NCBI RefSeq assembly: GCF_013284035.1 | Contig: NZ_CP054141.1 | Span: forward strand, 4,400,518-4,464,517 | Source: Flavobacterium sp. M31R6 | Lineage (GTDB): Bacteria; Bacteroidota; Bacteroidia; Flavobacteriales; Flavobacteriaceae | Length of the DNA stretch: 64,000 nucleotides | Direction: 5' to 3' | In this document: in pieces, positions 44,911 through 54,713 of the stretch | Position numbering within the stretch: position 1 is the stretch's first letter | How the letters are laid out: each line of letters begins with the position of its first letter | Translations under genes and position numbers: made by a program | The notes under the pieces: model-generated | Database searches by the model: none | The model's input: the letters and a program-made list of their open reading frames with translations, nothing else | Told to the model about the DNA's origin: nothing

Positions 44911-44995
44911 ACAGAATAGAAGGCTTTTTTGATTTATGAAAAACAATTAACTACCAACGTAAACATTAAACAAAAAAGCGACAATGCTTCTATTC

Positions 44996-47698
44996 TTAGA
45001 TATTATACTTCATAGAAAAAATAACATATCTTGGCTGTACAGTATATTGTGAGGCCCTCGTGGAAAATTGAGAGAAACTATCCTCATTTATGGATTTTGT
45101 ATTCAAGATATTCGTACCGCTAATTTTATACTCCAACTTACTGCCCTTCTTTTGATAAATCAAACTGGCACTCAAAAAATCATACTTATTGTCAACCGTC
45201 TTTTCATTATTGTAATAGTGATAAAACTCATACTCTGTCACAAGTGAAAAGCAATCCAAGAAGTAATAATCTAATTTTGCAAATGGTTTATCCGTGTAAA
45301 AAACAGTGCTGTCGTAGTTATTAATTACAGCATTGTAACCAATTTCCAAGTTTGGAAGATCTTTATAATTGGTAGCTCCTTTTATTGTATAACTTTGGGT
45401 AAAACTCTCTTTGGAAGACAATACATTGTTTTGTATATTATTAAAAAGAGACCAATTTATATTAGCTGCCAAAGATGCTTTATAATTTTTAAGAAAAGAA
45501 CGTCCGTAAGATCCGCTTCCGGATATTGTTTCATCTGCAAAATCCGAATTATATGGCATTGAAGATTGGTTTACACCATCATAGAAAGCTTTGGTTTTTA
45601 CTGCATCAATTTGCTTGGAATACGTTAAAAAGGCGGTTATGTTTTCTAAATTAAACATATTGTATTTAAAATAACGCAACGAATGCTGTATCGCTGTTGC
45701 GTTTTCAAGTGTTCTGCTTCCTTTTCTTAAGCTATTATAATTCGTTAACACAAAACCTTCAGCCAATTGGTTAATATCCGTAAAGCTATTGGTGTAAGAG
45801 TAATTATAGGTCAATGTTTCTGATTTCTTAATTTGATAAATTGCCAAAAAATCAGGCAAAAATCTAGAGAAATTTTGGGTAAAATCAGTTCCTAATTGTT
45901 TGTTAGTCATATTGTAACTATGTATGCTCACACCAGGCGTGAACGTAAACTTTCCGGTTAAAATCTTATAATGGAGTCCCAAAAAGGCATCATCAAAATT
46001 GTAATTGACATCATTTACATTGACAGGATTGTCTAAGTAATTAACCTCTTGATTATCTAAAATTTGATAAATACTGGAATCAAAATTTTGATACGAATAC
46101 GTATTTCCCAATGTGATATTGATATTGCTTTTTAGCGTAAGCATATAAAAATAATCCACTTTTGCATCAAGCTTACTGGTCGTCACGAAACGATTTTGAG
46201 TAATATCATTTCTGTTCTGCCCTGGAATATATCCCGCTAAATTAAAGGGTTGGGATTTTAAGTTTGCATTATAAAAAGGATCTTCCTCCTGATACAAATG
46301 CTGCATTTCGACAGCAAAAATATTTTTCTCATTTAGCGTATAAAACAAACTTAGGTTTTGATTTACCGAGATAGGCGATTGCTTTTTTGACGTATTAATA
46401 ATTTCGGTAGTCGAAACATTATTGACAATAGATTCCCTCACCAAAGGAGATTCCTCATCTTGTTTGGACAACTTGGTCAAAATATCATAATCAAACTGAA
46501 AGTCTGTCGATGGCTTGTAACTGGAACTCAGCTTGAACATTCCCAAGTTGCTTTTTTGATTTGCCAATTCTTTCTTATTCTCAGTTGATTGAATTTCGGA
46601 AGAATTAGGCTCTAAAATATTAGTCTGCGACAGCGTTTCCAAATCGGTAATTGACGAAGATATAATGCCAAATCCACTTAAACTCCATGCTTTGTTTACA
46701 TTATACGAGAAGTTTGCCGCTCCAAATTGAGTTTCTATTTCTTTGGCTCGGTTGTTTCTCAAAAGTGAAATTCCTAAGTCATTCGAAGAGATATTAAAAC
46801 TGGAGCCTCCTTTGGCCATAAAACCACGAAATCCACCAGTCATTTTAATATAATCTTGAATTGTCAATGGCAATTCGCCAATATTATTAAAATTAGAAAT
46901 TAGGTTAATGCTGTATTTTGGACTGTAATAAAACACTTTTGGGTTAATCACATAACGGCTATCTGTTTGTGCAACTCCTATTCCTGCGGTCATGTCTCCA
47001 AACCAGAAATTCTTTTTTCCTGATTTTAGTTTGATATTCATAGCGACATTGTCTTGATTGTTTTCAACTCCTTTAAGAATAGAATTTTCATTGAAATTTC
47101 GAAGCACCTGAACCTTATCAATGGCATCTGCTGGAATATTTTTAACGCCTAATTTGGTATCACCGTCAAAGAAATCTTTACCTTCCACCATTAATTTGGT
47201 TACTTTTTTTCCTTCAACCTCGATTTCGCCATCTGCATTTACTTCTACTCCTGGTAACTTTTTCAAAACATCTTCAAGTTTTCTCTCTGTTCCCGATTTA
47301 AAAGAATCAGCATTATATACAATTGTATCGCCTTTTATAGAAACCGGCATTTCTCGAACTATTTCTACCCCATCAAGCTCAATCTCTCCAGAATCCATCA
47401 CAATGCTTTGTGTCATATTTTGATTGGCTGTAGTCATTGCCATTTCCTTATTCTTCATTCCAAGATAACTTATCTTTATGGAATATTTGGTATTGGGTTT
47501 TAGGTTCAAAATAAACTTACCTTTATCGTTGGTTATGGCATAGGAATCCATCGCTTTGGAATCAGTATTCACAGCCATAACATTGGCCATTTCAAGAGGA
47601 ATTTTATTGTTGTCAAGAACTATTCCATCAAATCTAATATTTTGGGAAAAGGAAAAAGTCGTAAGCAGTAATAAAATGAGGTACGGTAGTTTTTTCAT
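44996..47698 (-). CDS. Outer-membrane beta-barrel protein with carboxypeptidase-like N-terminal domain
   Basis: A 900-residue TonB-receptor-like protein: signal peptide (residues 1-18, ending TTFSFSQ), a CarboxypepD_reg-type beta-sandwich at about 20-110, a plug-like region at about 130-230 with LKKLPGVEVNADGEIEVEGK, and a long C-terminal region of alternating strands ending in RYVIFSMKYNI. This group is usually encoded beside a GLPGLI protein, as here. The substrate is unknown. Confidence 0.85.
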   Translation of the reverse strand: MKKLPYLILLLLTTFSFSQNIRFDGIVLDNNKIPLEMANVMAVNTDSKAMDSYAITNDKGKFILNLKPNTKYSIKISYLGMKNKEMAMTTANQNMTQSIVMDSGEIELDGVEIVREMPVSIKGDTIVYNADSFKSGTERKLEDVLKKLPGVEVNADGEIEVEGKKVTKLMVEGKDFFDGDTKLGVKNIPADAIDKVQVLRNFNENSILKGVENNQDNVAMNIKLKSGKKNFWFGDMTAGIGVAQTDSRYVINPKVFYYSPKYSINLISNFNNIGELPLTIQDYIKMTGGFRGFMAKGGSSFNISSNDLGISLLRNNRAKEIETQFGAANFSYNVNKAWSLSGFGIISSSITDLETLSQTNILEPNSSEIQSTENKKELANQKSNLGMFKLSSSYKPSTDFQFDYDILTKLSKQDEESPLVRESIVNNVSTTEIINTSKKQSPISVNQNLSLFYTLNEKNIFAVEMQHLYQEEDPFYNANLKSQPFNLAGYIPGQNRNDITQNRFVTTSKLDAKVDYFYMLTLKSNINITLGNTYSYQNFDSSIYQILDNQEVNYLDNPVNVNDVNYNFDDAFLGLHYKILTGKFTFTPGVSIHSYNMTNKQLGTDFTQNFSRFLPDFLAIYQIKKSETLTYNYSYTNSFTDINQLAEGFVLTNYNSLRKGSRTLENATAIQHSLRYFKYNMFNLENITAFLTYSKQIDAVKTKAFYDGVNQSSMPYNSDFADETISGSGSYGRSFLKNYKASLAANINWSLFNNIQNNVLSSKESFTQSYTIKGATNYKDLPNLEIGYNAVINNYDSTVFYTDKPFAKLDYYFLDCFSLVTEYEFYHYYNNEKTVDNKYDFLSASLIYQKKGSKLEYKISGTNILNTKSINEDSFSQFSTRASQYTVQPRYVIFSMKYNI

Positions 47699-47733
47699 TT
47701 AGAATTCTCTCTAAAATTAGTTTTTTGATGTAA

Positions 47734-48627
47734 TTATCCTCCAATTCTCATTGGCATTCCGCCACCGTTCCCTCTGTTTTTCTCTCTCATTTCCCTCATT
47801 TCTTCCATTTTTTTAACCACAATATCATCGTACTCTTTCTGAGAAACCACTTTTCCATTTGTAGCTTCTTTGATTTGAGCTTTATCCTTAACATTCATCA
47901 CCACTTTAGAACATAGAATGGTAGTTTTTCCATCGTTGACTTCCAAAATCAATCCAGGCAAACCCCAATAATTTTCAGGCCCTTGGTTAAGAGGAATTTC
48001 AGGAGTGTACCAAGCAGTAACTGTAACCTCTTTAGGCATTTCTATTTCAGACATAAAAGAAGTTTTTTTGTCTTTATCTTCTGTTTTTACTGTTTCTGGT
48101 TTATCCTGATTTTTAGGTCTAAAGTTTCTAAAATCGGTTTTGCTGACTGGCCGAACGGCAGTTGCTTTAAAACAATTGTATCCTCCAATAACTCTCGTTT
48201 CAGACTCCATTTTCCATTTTAAATCAGGAAGCGAATCTTTAATCAAAAACTCTTTTCCCATAAATTCTTTATCAACTGTATAGGTTTTACTTTTTACATT
48301 TTTATAAAAAGTTCCTCCACCGCCCATCATGGAACTCATCATACGCATTCCACCACCTTCTTGTCCAGGAGCATCCAGTTTTTCCTCTTCTTTGTAAATT
48401 GATGCAGATTTATCGAAATTGAGTATAAATGTCTTTTCAAACATTTTTTTCATTCGCTCTTCCATATTCTTTTGCATTTCTGGAGTGATGTCTCTATTTC
48501 CTTGCATTCGGTTTTTAAAATCCGAAGTACTGGTTTTAGATTCATAAACTGCCATCCCTTGAAATTCTTGGGCATGCATTTGGATTGTTGTTATTACCAA
48601 AGCGAAAGTGAGAACTAATTTTTTCAT
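47734..48627 (-). CDS. GLPGLI family secreted protein
   Basis: A 297-residue protein with a signal peptide (MKKLVLTFALVITTIQMHAQ) and the name-giving motif in NYWGLPGLILEVND. It has a low-complexity Met/Gly stretch (GGGMRMMSSMMGGGG) and a Gly-rich tail. The function of the family is unknown. It is upstream of, and probably cotranscribed with, the beta-barrel gene 35 bases away. Confidence 0.88.
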   Translation of the reverse strand: MKKLVLTFALVITTIQMHAQEFQGMAVYESKTSTSDFKNRMQGNRDITPEMQKNMEERMKKMFEKTFILNFDKSASIYKEEEKLDAPGQEGGGMRMMSSMMGGGGTFYKNVKSKTYTVDKEFMGKEFLIKDSLPDLKWKMESETRVIGGYNCFKATAVRPVSKTDFRNFRPKNQDKPETVKTEDKDKKTSFMSEIEMPKEVTVTAWYTPEIPLNQGPENYWGLPGLILEVNDGKTTILCSKVVMNVKDKAQIKEATNGKVVSQKEYDDIVVKKMEEMREMREKNRGNGGGMPMRIGG

Positions 48628-49067
48628 ATGTTGTTATTTATTAATTAAATTATGAAAAGCATAAGAACTATACAATTTTAAGTTTACCCTTTTAAAATAC
48701 TATTCTTCAAGTTAGTGTTTTCTAGATACTGACTATTGAAAAACAACTATACCAACCGTTTCCATATAGAAACTACTTTCAAAGATACTCTTAACATCTC
48801 TTCTTCAAAAATTGAATATACAAATGGGTAAAAACTAAAGATAGATAGCGATTATATCCAGATAAAAGATATTAGACACTGTTTTTCGCTGAAGGTTTAA
48901 AATGCAAATACTCAGAAAGGTAAAAAAAATAAGATTTTGGTTCAAAAAAAACACAAATTAAGAAAGTATCTACCTCCTTTAATGACTAAATTTTCACTTT
49001 TAGGGAAGATGTAAATTCAGAAGTCAAAGAAGAAAAATTTAAGAAATAAATTTTTTGTCAGAACGAT
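48628..49067. other. Gene-free spacer of 440 bp
   Basis: AT-rich DNA between rodA and the GLPGLI gene. No open frame of note, palindrome, promoter consensus or repeat shared with the rest of the window was seen. Confidence 0.6.
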
Positions 49068-50303
49068 TTACCATTCATTTACTTTATTGGCATCCATTTT
49101 AATAAAAATGAACAGTAAAATGGTGAATCCCCACAAACCTGATCCTCCATAAGAAAAGAAAGGCAATGGCACTCCTATGGTTGGAAAGACTCCTACAACC
49201 ATAGCAATATTTACAAAAAAGTGTGTAAATAATATTCCCGCAACACAATAACCATATACTCTACTGAATTTGGTCTTCTGTCTTTCGGCAAGATAGATTA
49301 TTCTAAGAAATAAACCAGCGAAAAGGCCTATCACTACTAAGGATCCAACAAATCCCCATTCTTCACCAACTGTAGTAAAAATATAATCGGTATGTTGTTC
49401 AGGTACAAAACCTCCTTTGGTTTGAGTGCCTTCAAGAAATCCTTTCCCAAACCAGCCACCAGAACCAACAGCGATCTCAGATTGATTGGTATTATATCCA
49501 ATACCTTTCATATCTACCTCTTTTCCTAACAATATATTAAAACGATCACGGTGGTGTTGTTTGAAAACGTTCGTAAAAACATAGTTTACAGATAATACAA
49601 AACCAGATATGGCTACAAAAATCATACTACTCAACACAACGTTTCGGTCTCCAATTCTCGATTTGTAATGTATAAGAACAATAACCAATAAAGCCATCAA
49701 AATAACATACTGAGGCTCTAAAACCAGAGTTAACATAAAAAGCAATATAGTTATAAAACCTGTCCATACATACCAAGACGGCAATCCTTCTCTAAACAAA
49801 ACAATAATAAAAATACTATATATTAAGGCGCTTCCTGGATCGGGCTGTGGCAAGATGAGCATAACCGGCAAAAAAACAATTGCCAATGCCTGTATTTGTC
49901 TATTAACATCTTTCAAGTTTATTTGTGTATCACTTAGATATTTAGCCAATGCCAAAGAGGTGGCTGCTTTAGCAAACTCAGAAGGCTGCAAAGTAAAACT
50001 TCCGAATCCATACCAACAGCGTTGACCTGCAATTGTTTTACCAAAAGCAAACAAACCTAACAAGGATAGTAAGGAAATCACAAATATGATGCTGGCATAT
50101 TTTTCATAAAATTTACCATCAATATATAATAAAATAAAAATCAAAGGAACAGATAAAGCAATAAATATAGCTTGCTTCTCATAAGTCCCCTCAGTTGAAG
50201 ACAATGAAGAAGAATATATATTTAACCACCCCAAAAACACAAGTAAAATGTAGATAATGATACATATCCAATCAATATTGCTTGATAAACTTTGATTTTT
50301 CAT
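49068..50303 (-). CDS. rodA: Rod-shape-determining protein RodA (SEDS glycosyltransferase)
   Basis: A 411-residue SEDS-family peptidoglycan polymerase with about ten hydrophobic segments. Family signatures are LQPSEFAKAATSLALAKYL, LPQPDPGSALIY and QHTDYIFTTVGEEWGFVGS, with a glycine-rich C-terminal FSYGGSGLWGF. It works with PBP2, encoded directly upstream, in side-wall synthesis under MreB. The genes are ten bases apart. Confidence 0.94.
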   Translation of the reverse strand: MKNQSLSSNIDWICIIIYILLVFLGWLNIYSSSLSSTEGTYEKQAIFIALSVPLIFILLYIDGKFYEKYASIIFVISLLSLLGLFAFGKTIAGQRCWYGFGSFTLQPSEFAKAATSLALAKYLSDTQINLKDVNRQIQALAIVFLPVMLILPQPDPGSALIYSIFIIVLFREGLPSWYVWTGFITILLFMLTLVLEPQYVILMALLVIVLIHYKSRIGDRNVVLSSMIFVAISGFVLSVNYVFTNVFKQHHRDRFNILLGKEVDMKGIGYNTNQSEIAVGSGGWFGKGFLEGTQTKGGFVPEQHTDYIFTTVGEEWGFVGSLVVIGLFAGLFLRIIYLAERQKTKFSRVYGYCVAGILFTHFFVNIAMVVGVFPTIGVPLPFFSYGGSGLWGFTILLFIFIKMDANKVNEW

Positions 50304-50313
50304 TTGATATGAA

Positions 50314-52251
50314 TTATTGTTTTTTGGTTTTTAATGAATCTAATTTTTGAGCTGCTTTTATTTTACTGTTTGTAATAGAATCTTGAATACGCAATTGTTT
50401 TTTCACTTCTTCTGAAAGACCTCCAAGTTTGGCGTAACGCCCTTGTAAACTGATATTCAAAACTCGAGTTTCTAAATCGGTTCTTGTGATTTTTTTTCTA
50501 AGGTATTTTTCTATCATTAAACTGGCAATTGGTCCAGCAATAGTAGCACCAAAACCTCCGTTTTCTACCAAAACAGCGATGGCAATTTTCGGGTTATCTT
50601 TTGGAGCAAAAGCAACAAAAATTGAGTGATCTTGCATTTTGGTTCTTACTCCATCAATTTTGGCAAAATTTTCGGCTGTTCCTGTTTTTCCACAAATGTC
50701 GATTCCTTCAACTCTTAAGGCATAGGCGGTCCCATGGTTATAAACATCAAATAAACCTTGAATCATAGGAGGAAAATATTTTTTGTCAATAGTTGTAACA
50801 TGCTTTGTCGTAAATTTAGTATCGATTTTCTCTCCTTTTATTTTCTTAATAATATGAGGAGTGTAATAGTACCCTTCATTAGCAACAGCAGACATCATAT
50901 TGGCCAATTGTATAGGAGTCATTAATACTTCTCCTTGACCAATGGCATTGGATATAATTGTTTTTCCACTATAGCCCCAACCAGGATACATTTTTTCATA
51001 GGTTTTGGAAGTCGGAATCTTTCCTTTTCTACCAGTTGGCAAATCGTAACCCATAAATTGACCTAATCCAAAACTCTTAACGTGATTGCTCCATACATCC
51101 ACAGCATAAGGGGCCTTATATTTTCCAATAGTTCTCAAATACACATTCGAAAAATAAGCATTACAAGACTTGTAAATACCTACATTGAGACTTCTAGGTC
51201 CAAAAATACCACAGTGACATCCTTGAAATCGGCCTGGAGCATAATAAAAACCATGATTACAGACAAAAGTAGTTTGCTCATCTATTACTCCTTCTTGCAG
51301 TCCAACTAGACCTGTCATAATTTTAAAAGGAGAACCTGGTGGGTATTCGGCCAATAATCCTCTGTCATAAAGCGGTTTTGCTATAGAATCATGGTATAAT
51401 TTTGTGTAATTTTTCGAGCGTTGTCTTCCCACCAAAATTCCAGGATCATAGGAAGGAGCCGTTACAAGTGCTAAAATCTCTCCAGTTTTGGGTTCAATTG
51501 CTACTATTCCTCCTCGTTTATTGATCATCAACTGTTCTCCATATTTTTGGATTTCGGCATCAATAGTTAAATTTATATCTTCCCCTTGAACAGCAATTGT
51601 ATCATATTTACCTTCTTTGTAGGAACCTATTTCTCGATTGAATTTGTCTTTTTGGAAATATTTAACCCCTTTGACACCGCGAAGAATTTTTTCATAACTT
51701 TCTTCAACTCCTTGTTTACCAATTAAATCTCCACTTTTATAATAATGGTTTTTTTCAATTAGTTTATCATTGACCTGTGTTATAAATCCAAAAATATTGG
51801 CCCCAAAATCAACTTCGTAATCACGCAAGGCACGTTTTTGGAAATAGAACCCTTCGAACTTTCTGATTTTTTCCTGAAAAGCGGCAAACTCATTTTTGTT
51901 CAATTGGGCCAAAAATACCGAAGGTAATCTTGGACTGTAGACTTTTGCTTTTTCAATCCTTTTTATGAAATCTTCTTTCGTAATATTCAATAATTTACAA
52001 AACTCAAGAGTGTCTGTATTATTAAGCTCTCGAGGAATTACCATGATATCATACGATGGCTGATTGGCAACTAATAACACTCCATTTCTATCATAAATAT
52101 AACCTCTCTCTGGATAATCATATTTGATTTTAATTGCATTATTTTCTGATTTTAGCTTAAAAGAATCGTCTATAATTTGCAAGTAAAAAACACGTATGAG
52201 TAACAAAGATGCACCAATAATAATTAAAGCTGGCAACAAGACTTTTCTCAT
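50314..52251 (-). CDS. mrdA: Penicillin-binding protein 2
   Basis: A 645-residue class B PBP with one N-terminal membrane anchor, a dimerisation domain and a transpeptidase domain. The active-site motifs are SPFK (in YPPGSPFKIMTG), SCN (in YKSCNAYF) and KTG (in CGKTGTAEN). It cross-links lateral peptidoglycan together with RodA. Its start overlaps the mreD stop by four bases. Confidence 0.94.
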   Translation of the reverse strand: MRKVLLPALIIIGASLLLIRVFYLQIIDDSFKLKSENNAIKIKYDYPERGYIYDRNGVLLVANQPSYDIMVIPRELNNTDTLEFCKLLNITKEDFIKRIEKAKVYSPRLPSVFLAQLNKNEFAAFQEKIRKFEGFYFQKRALRDYEVDFGANIFGFITQVNDKLIEKNHYYKSGDLIGKQGVEESYEKILRGVKGVKYFQKDKFNREIGSYKEGKYDTIAVQGEDINLTIDAEIQKYGEQLMINKRGGIVAIEPKTGEILALVTAPSYDPGILVGRQRSKNYTKLYHDSIAKPLYDRGLLAEYPPGSPFKIMTGLVGLQEGVIDEQTTFVCNHGFYYAPGRFQGCHCGIFGPRSLNVGIYKSCNAYFSNVYLRTIGKYKAPYAVDVWSNHVKSFGLGQFMGYDLPTGRKGKIPTSKTYEKMYPGWGYSGKTIISNAIGQGEVLMTPIQLANMMSAVANEGYYYTPHIIKKIKGEKIDTKFTTKHVTTIDKKYFPPMIQGLFDVYNHGTAYALRVEGIDICGKTGTAENFAKIDGVRTKMQDHSIFVAFAPKDNPKIAIAVLVENGGFGATIAGPIASLMIEKYLRKKITRTDLETRVLNISLQGRYAKLGGLSEEVKKQLRIQDSITNSKIKAAQKLDSLKTKKQ

Positions 52252-52754
52252 CTTTTATTTGGCTTTATTAGGTAAATAAGAATAATACAGGTTAGAATAG
52301 TAAACAGTGTGCTTAGAAAAGTTCTAAGTAGAACATCTAAGATGAAAGTAATTTGAAAAGATTCTAATAAGAATAAGGCGATATGATGTGTCATAACTGA
52401 CAATAAAATAAACGTAAATCGCTCTGGAGTCAATACATCATTTAGTTTTATAGTTTGATATTCATAACTCAATCCAAATGAAAATTTAAAAAAGTAAGGT
52501 CTTAAATAAGCTAAAAGGACACATGCTGTAGCATGAACTCCTCCCGAATTAGAGAATAAATCCATAATTAAACCCAGAAAAAAACTAGCGATAAGCAGAT
52601 TGGCTTTGTTTCCGTTTACAGGGTAAAGAATGATGAAAAGTATATAGGGAAATGCACTTACATAACCTCCGAAATTCATATTATTAAAAACTAGAATTTG
52701 TAAAGCTAATAAGAGCACAAAACGAAAAATATTCACTAACAACGTGCTATTCAT
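52248..52754 (-). CDS. mreD: Rod-shape-determining protein MreD
   Basis: A 168-residue protein with five or so hydrophobic segments and no soluble domain, in the invariant mreC-mreD-mrdA order. Sequence similarity among MreD proteins is low, so the call rests on size, topology and position. It includes the family-like LFSNSGGVHATACVLLAYLRPY. It overlaps mreC by eight bases. Confidence 0.88.
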   Translation of the reverse strand: MNSTLLVNIFRFVLLLALQILVFNNMNFGGYVSAFPYILFIILYPVNGNKANLLIASFFLGLIMDLFSNSGGVHATACVLLAYLRPYFFKFSFGLSYEYQTIKLNDVLTPERFTFILLSVMTHHIALFLLESFQITFILDVLLRTFLSTLFTILTCIILIYLIKPNKR

Positions 52755-53577
52755 CTTTTTTTCTTTGGTTTTCTAAATTTTTAATTTCTTCGCTGTTTTC
52801 AGATTTTATGATATAAACATGACCTAGATTAGTCATATCATTAAATAGTTTTACTCTGATAGTGTAATAATGAGTTTTGTCACCAGGGATAAATATTTTA
52901 TCTATTGTACCAATTCCAATGTTTTCTGGGAATATAACCGATTGTCCACCAGTAACGATTGTGTCCCCTTTTCGAATACTAGCTAATCTTGGTACGTCAA
53001 TCAATTGTACAAAACCTGCATTTTTCCCATCCCAATTCAAAGTCCCAAAATGATCTGAATTCTTGATTTTGGCATTAATCTGAGATTTAGTATTCAATAT
53101 ACTAATTACAGTAGAATAATTTGCAGATACATTATCGATGATACCAACAATTCCCAAGCTATTAATAACTCCCATATCAGGCTTAACGCCTGATTTTGAA
53201 CCAGAATTTAAAGTTAAAAAATTCTCATACACATTATATGAATTATGAATCACTTTGGATACAATAATGTCTTTTGGCAGAACACCTTTCAGGCTGTCTA
53301 AATTAGGAATCTTGGCGGAATCTTGAGTTTTAAACAACAAACTTTTCAAGTTGGCATTTTCGCGCGCAAGTTCATCATTTTGTTCTTTTAAGTGAAGGTA
53401 TTCTTCCACAGAATTTATTCTCTCATAAACACCACCACTCAGAAAATTAGCGGAACTGATGACTTTACTTCTATGAAAAGAATGAGATTGTATGGTAAGG
53501 GATAACGCAATACCCAAAAGCAGCAAAAACAGTATTCTATTACTGTTTTTTATAATAAATGAAAATATTTGCTGCAT
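52747..53577 (-). CDS. mreC: Rod-shape-determining protein MreC
   Basis: A 276-residue periplasmic protein with one N-terminal membrane anchor, a coiled-coil stretch (SVEEYLHLKEQNDELARENANLKSLL, seen in part) and a beta-barrel domain with GVVKPD-like GVKPDMGVINSLGIVGII and KGDTIVTGGQS. It organises the elongation complex with MreB and PBP2. Confidence 0.93.
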   Translation of the reverse strand: MQQIFSFIIKNSNRILFLLLLGIALSLTIQSHSFHRSKVISSANFLSGGVYERINSVEEYLHLKEQNDELARENANLKSLLFKTQDSAKIPNLDSLKGVLPKDIIVSKVIHNSYNVYENFLTLNSGSKSGVKPDMGVINSLGIVGIIDNVSANYSTVISILNTKSQINAKIKNSDHFGTLNWDGKNAGFVQLIDVPRLASIRKGDTIVTGGQSVIFPENIGIGTIDKIFIPGDKTHYYTIRVKLFNDMTNLGHVYIIKSENSEEIKNLENQRKKDE

Positions 53578-53630
53578 TTCTTAACGGTATATTGAATGTT
53601 AGATATAAAGTAACTTCAGTAAAAAGGTTA

Positions 53631-54659
53631 TTACTTAATCAAAATGTTTTTAAACTTCGTAATATTCTTAAGAGCCATTCCAGTTCCTCTTACTACCGCT
53701 CTCAATGGATCTTCGGCAATATAAACCGGTAAATCTGTTTTTTGGGAGATTCTTTTATCAAGCCCCCTCAACATAGATCCACCACCTGCAAGATAAATAC
53801 CTGTATTATAAATATCGGCAGCTAATTCGGGAGGAGTTTGTGATAATGTTTCCATTACCGCATCTTCAATTCGTTGAATTGATTTATCCAATGCTTTTGC
53901 AATTTCTCTATAAGAAACCTCAACCTGTTTTGGTTTTCCGGTTAATAAATCTCTTCCTTGAACAGACATATCTTCTGGAGGAGTTTCTAAGTCTTCAATG
54001 GCTGCACCAATTTGAATTTTTATTTTTTCAGCGGTACTTTCTCCAACAAAAAGGTTGTGTTGTGTACGCATGTAATAAACAATGTCATTTGTAAAAACAT
54101 CACCGGCAATTTTTACCGATTTATCACATACAATTCCGCCTAATGCAATTACAGCAATTTCAGTTGTTCCTCCACCTATGTCAACAATCATGTTTCCTTT
54201 TGGTTGCATAATATCGATTCCGATACCAATTGCGGCAGCCATAGGCTCATGTATTAAGTATACTTCTTTTCCGTTTACTCTCTCACAAGATTCTTTTACC
54301 GCTCTCATCTCCACTTCGGTAATACCAGAAGGAATACAAACCACCATTCTTAGGGCAGGTGTAAACATTCTTTTTTTCAATGCCGGTATGCTTTTGATAA
54401 ACATACTGATCATTTTTTCAGAAGCATCAAAATCTGCAATTACACCATCTTTTAAAGGCCTGATTGTTTTAATGTTTTCATGCGTCTTACCTTGCATCAT
54501 ATTGGCTTCCTTACCAACTGCAATAATTTTGCCTGATATTCTATCACGCGCAACAATAGACGGACTGTCAATTACGACTTTGTCATTGTGAATGATTAAA
54601 GTGTTTGCTGTACCAAGGTCTATCGCAATATCCTCGGTCATGAAATCAAAAAATCCCAT
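53631..54659 (-). CDS. mreB: Rod-shape-determining actin-like protein MreB
   Basis: A 342-residue bacterial actin. Nucleotide-site motifs are EDIAIDLGTANTLI at the N-terminus, MIVDIGGGTTEIAVIALGG in the middle and GIYLAGGGSMLRG near the end. It forms filaments that guide side-wall growth. It heads the mreB-mreC-mreD-mrdA-rodA operon and has its own -7 box upstream (54700-54707). Confidence 0.96.
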   Translation of the reverse strand: MGFFDFMTEDIAIDLGTANTLIIHNDKVVIDSPSIVARDRISGKIIAVGKEANMMQGKTHENIKTIRPLKDGVIADFDASEKMISMFIKSIPALKKRMFTPALRMVVCIPSGITEVEMRAVKESCERVNGKEVYLIHEPMAAAIGIGIDIMQPKGNMIVDIGGGTTEIAVIALGGIVCDKSVKIAGDVFTNDIVYYMRTQHNLFVGESTAEKIKIQIGAAIEDLETPPEDMSVQGRDLLTGKPKQVEVSYREIAKALDKSIQRIEDAVMETLSQTPPELAADIYNTGIYLAGGGSMLRGLDKRISQKTDLPVYIAEDPLRAVVRGTGMALKNITKFKNILIK

Positions 54660-54699
54660 ATGCCTTTTAGGGGTTAAAAAGTTATAAATAAATTACGCA

Positions 54700-54707
54700 C
54701 AAAGTTA
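54700..54707 (-). promoter_or_regulatory. -7 box of the mreB operon promoter
   Basis: TAACTTTG on the minus strand matches TAnnTTTG and lies in the 54-base gap between purH and mreB, implying that the cell-shape operon has its own start. The -33 box is not clear. Confidence 0.45.
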
Positions 54708-54713
54708 AACAAA

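Noticed and set aside
53840..54591. Plus-strand frames opposite mreB
   Set aside because: mreB is fully conserved on the minus strand and the opposite frames have no family features.
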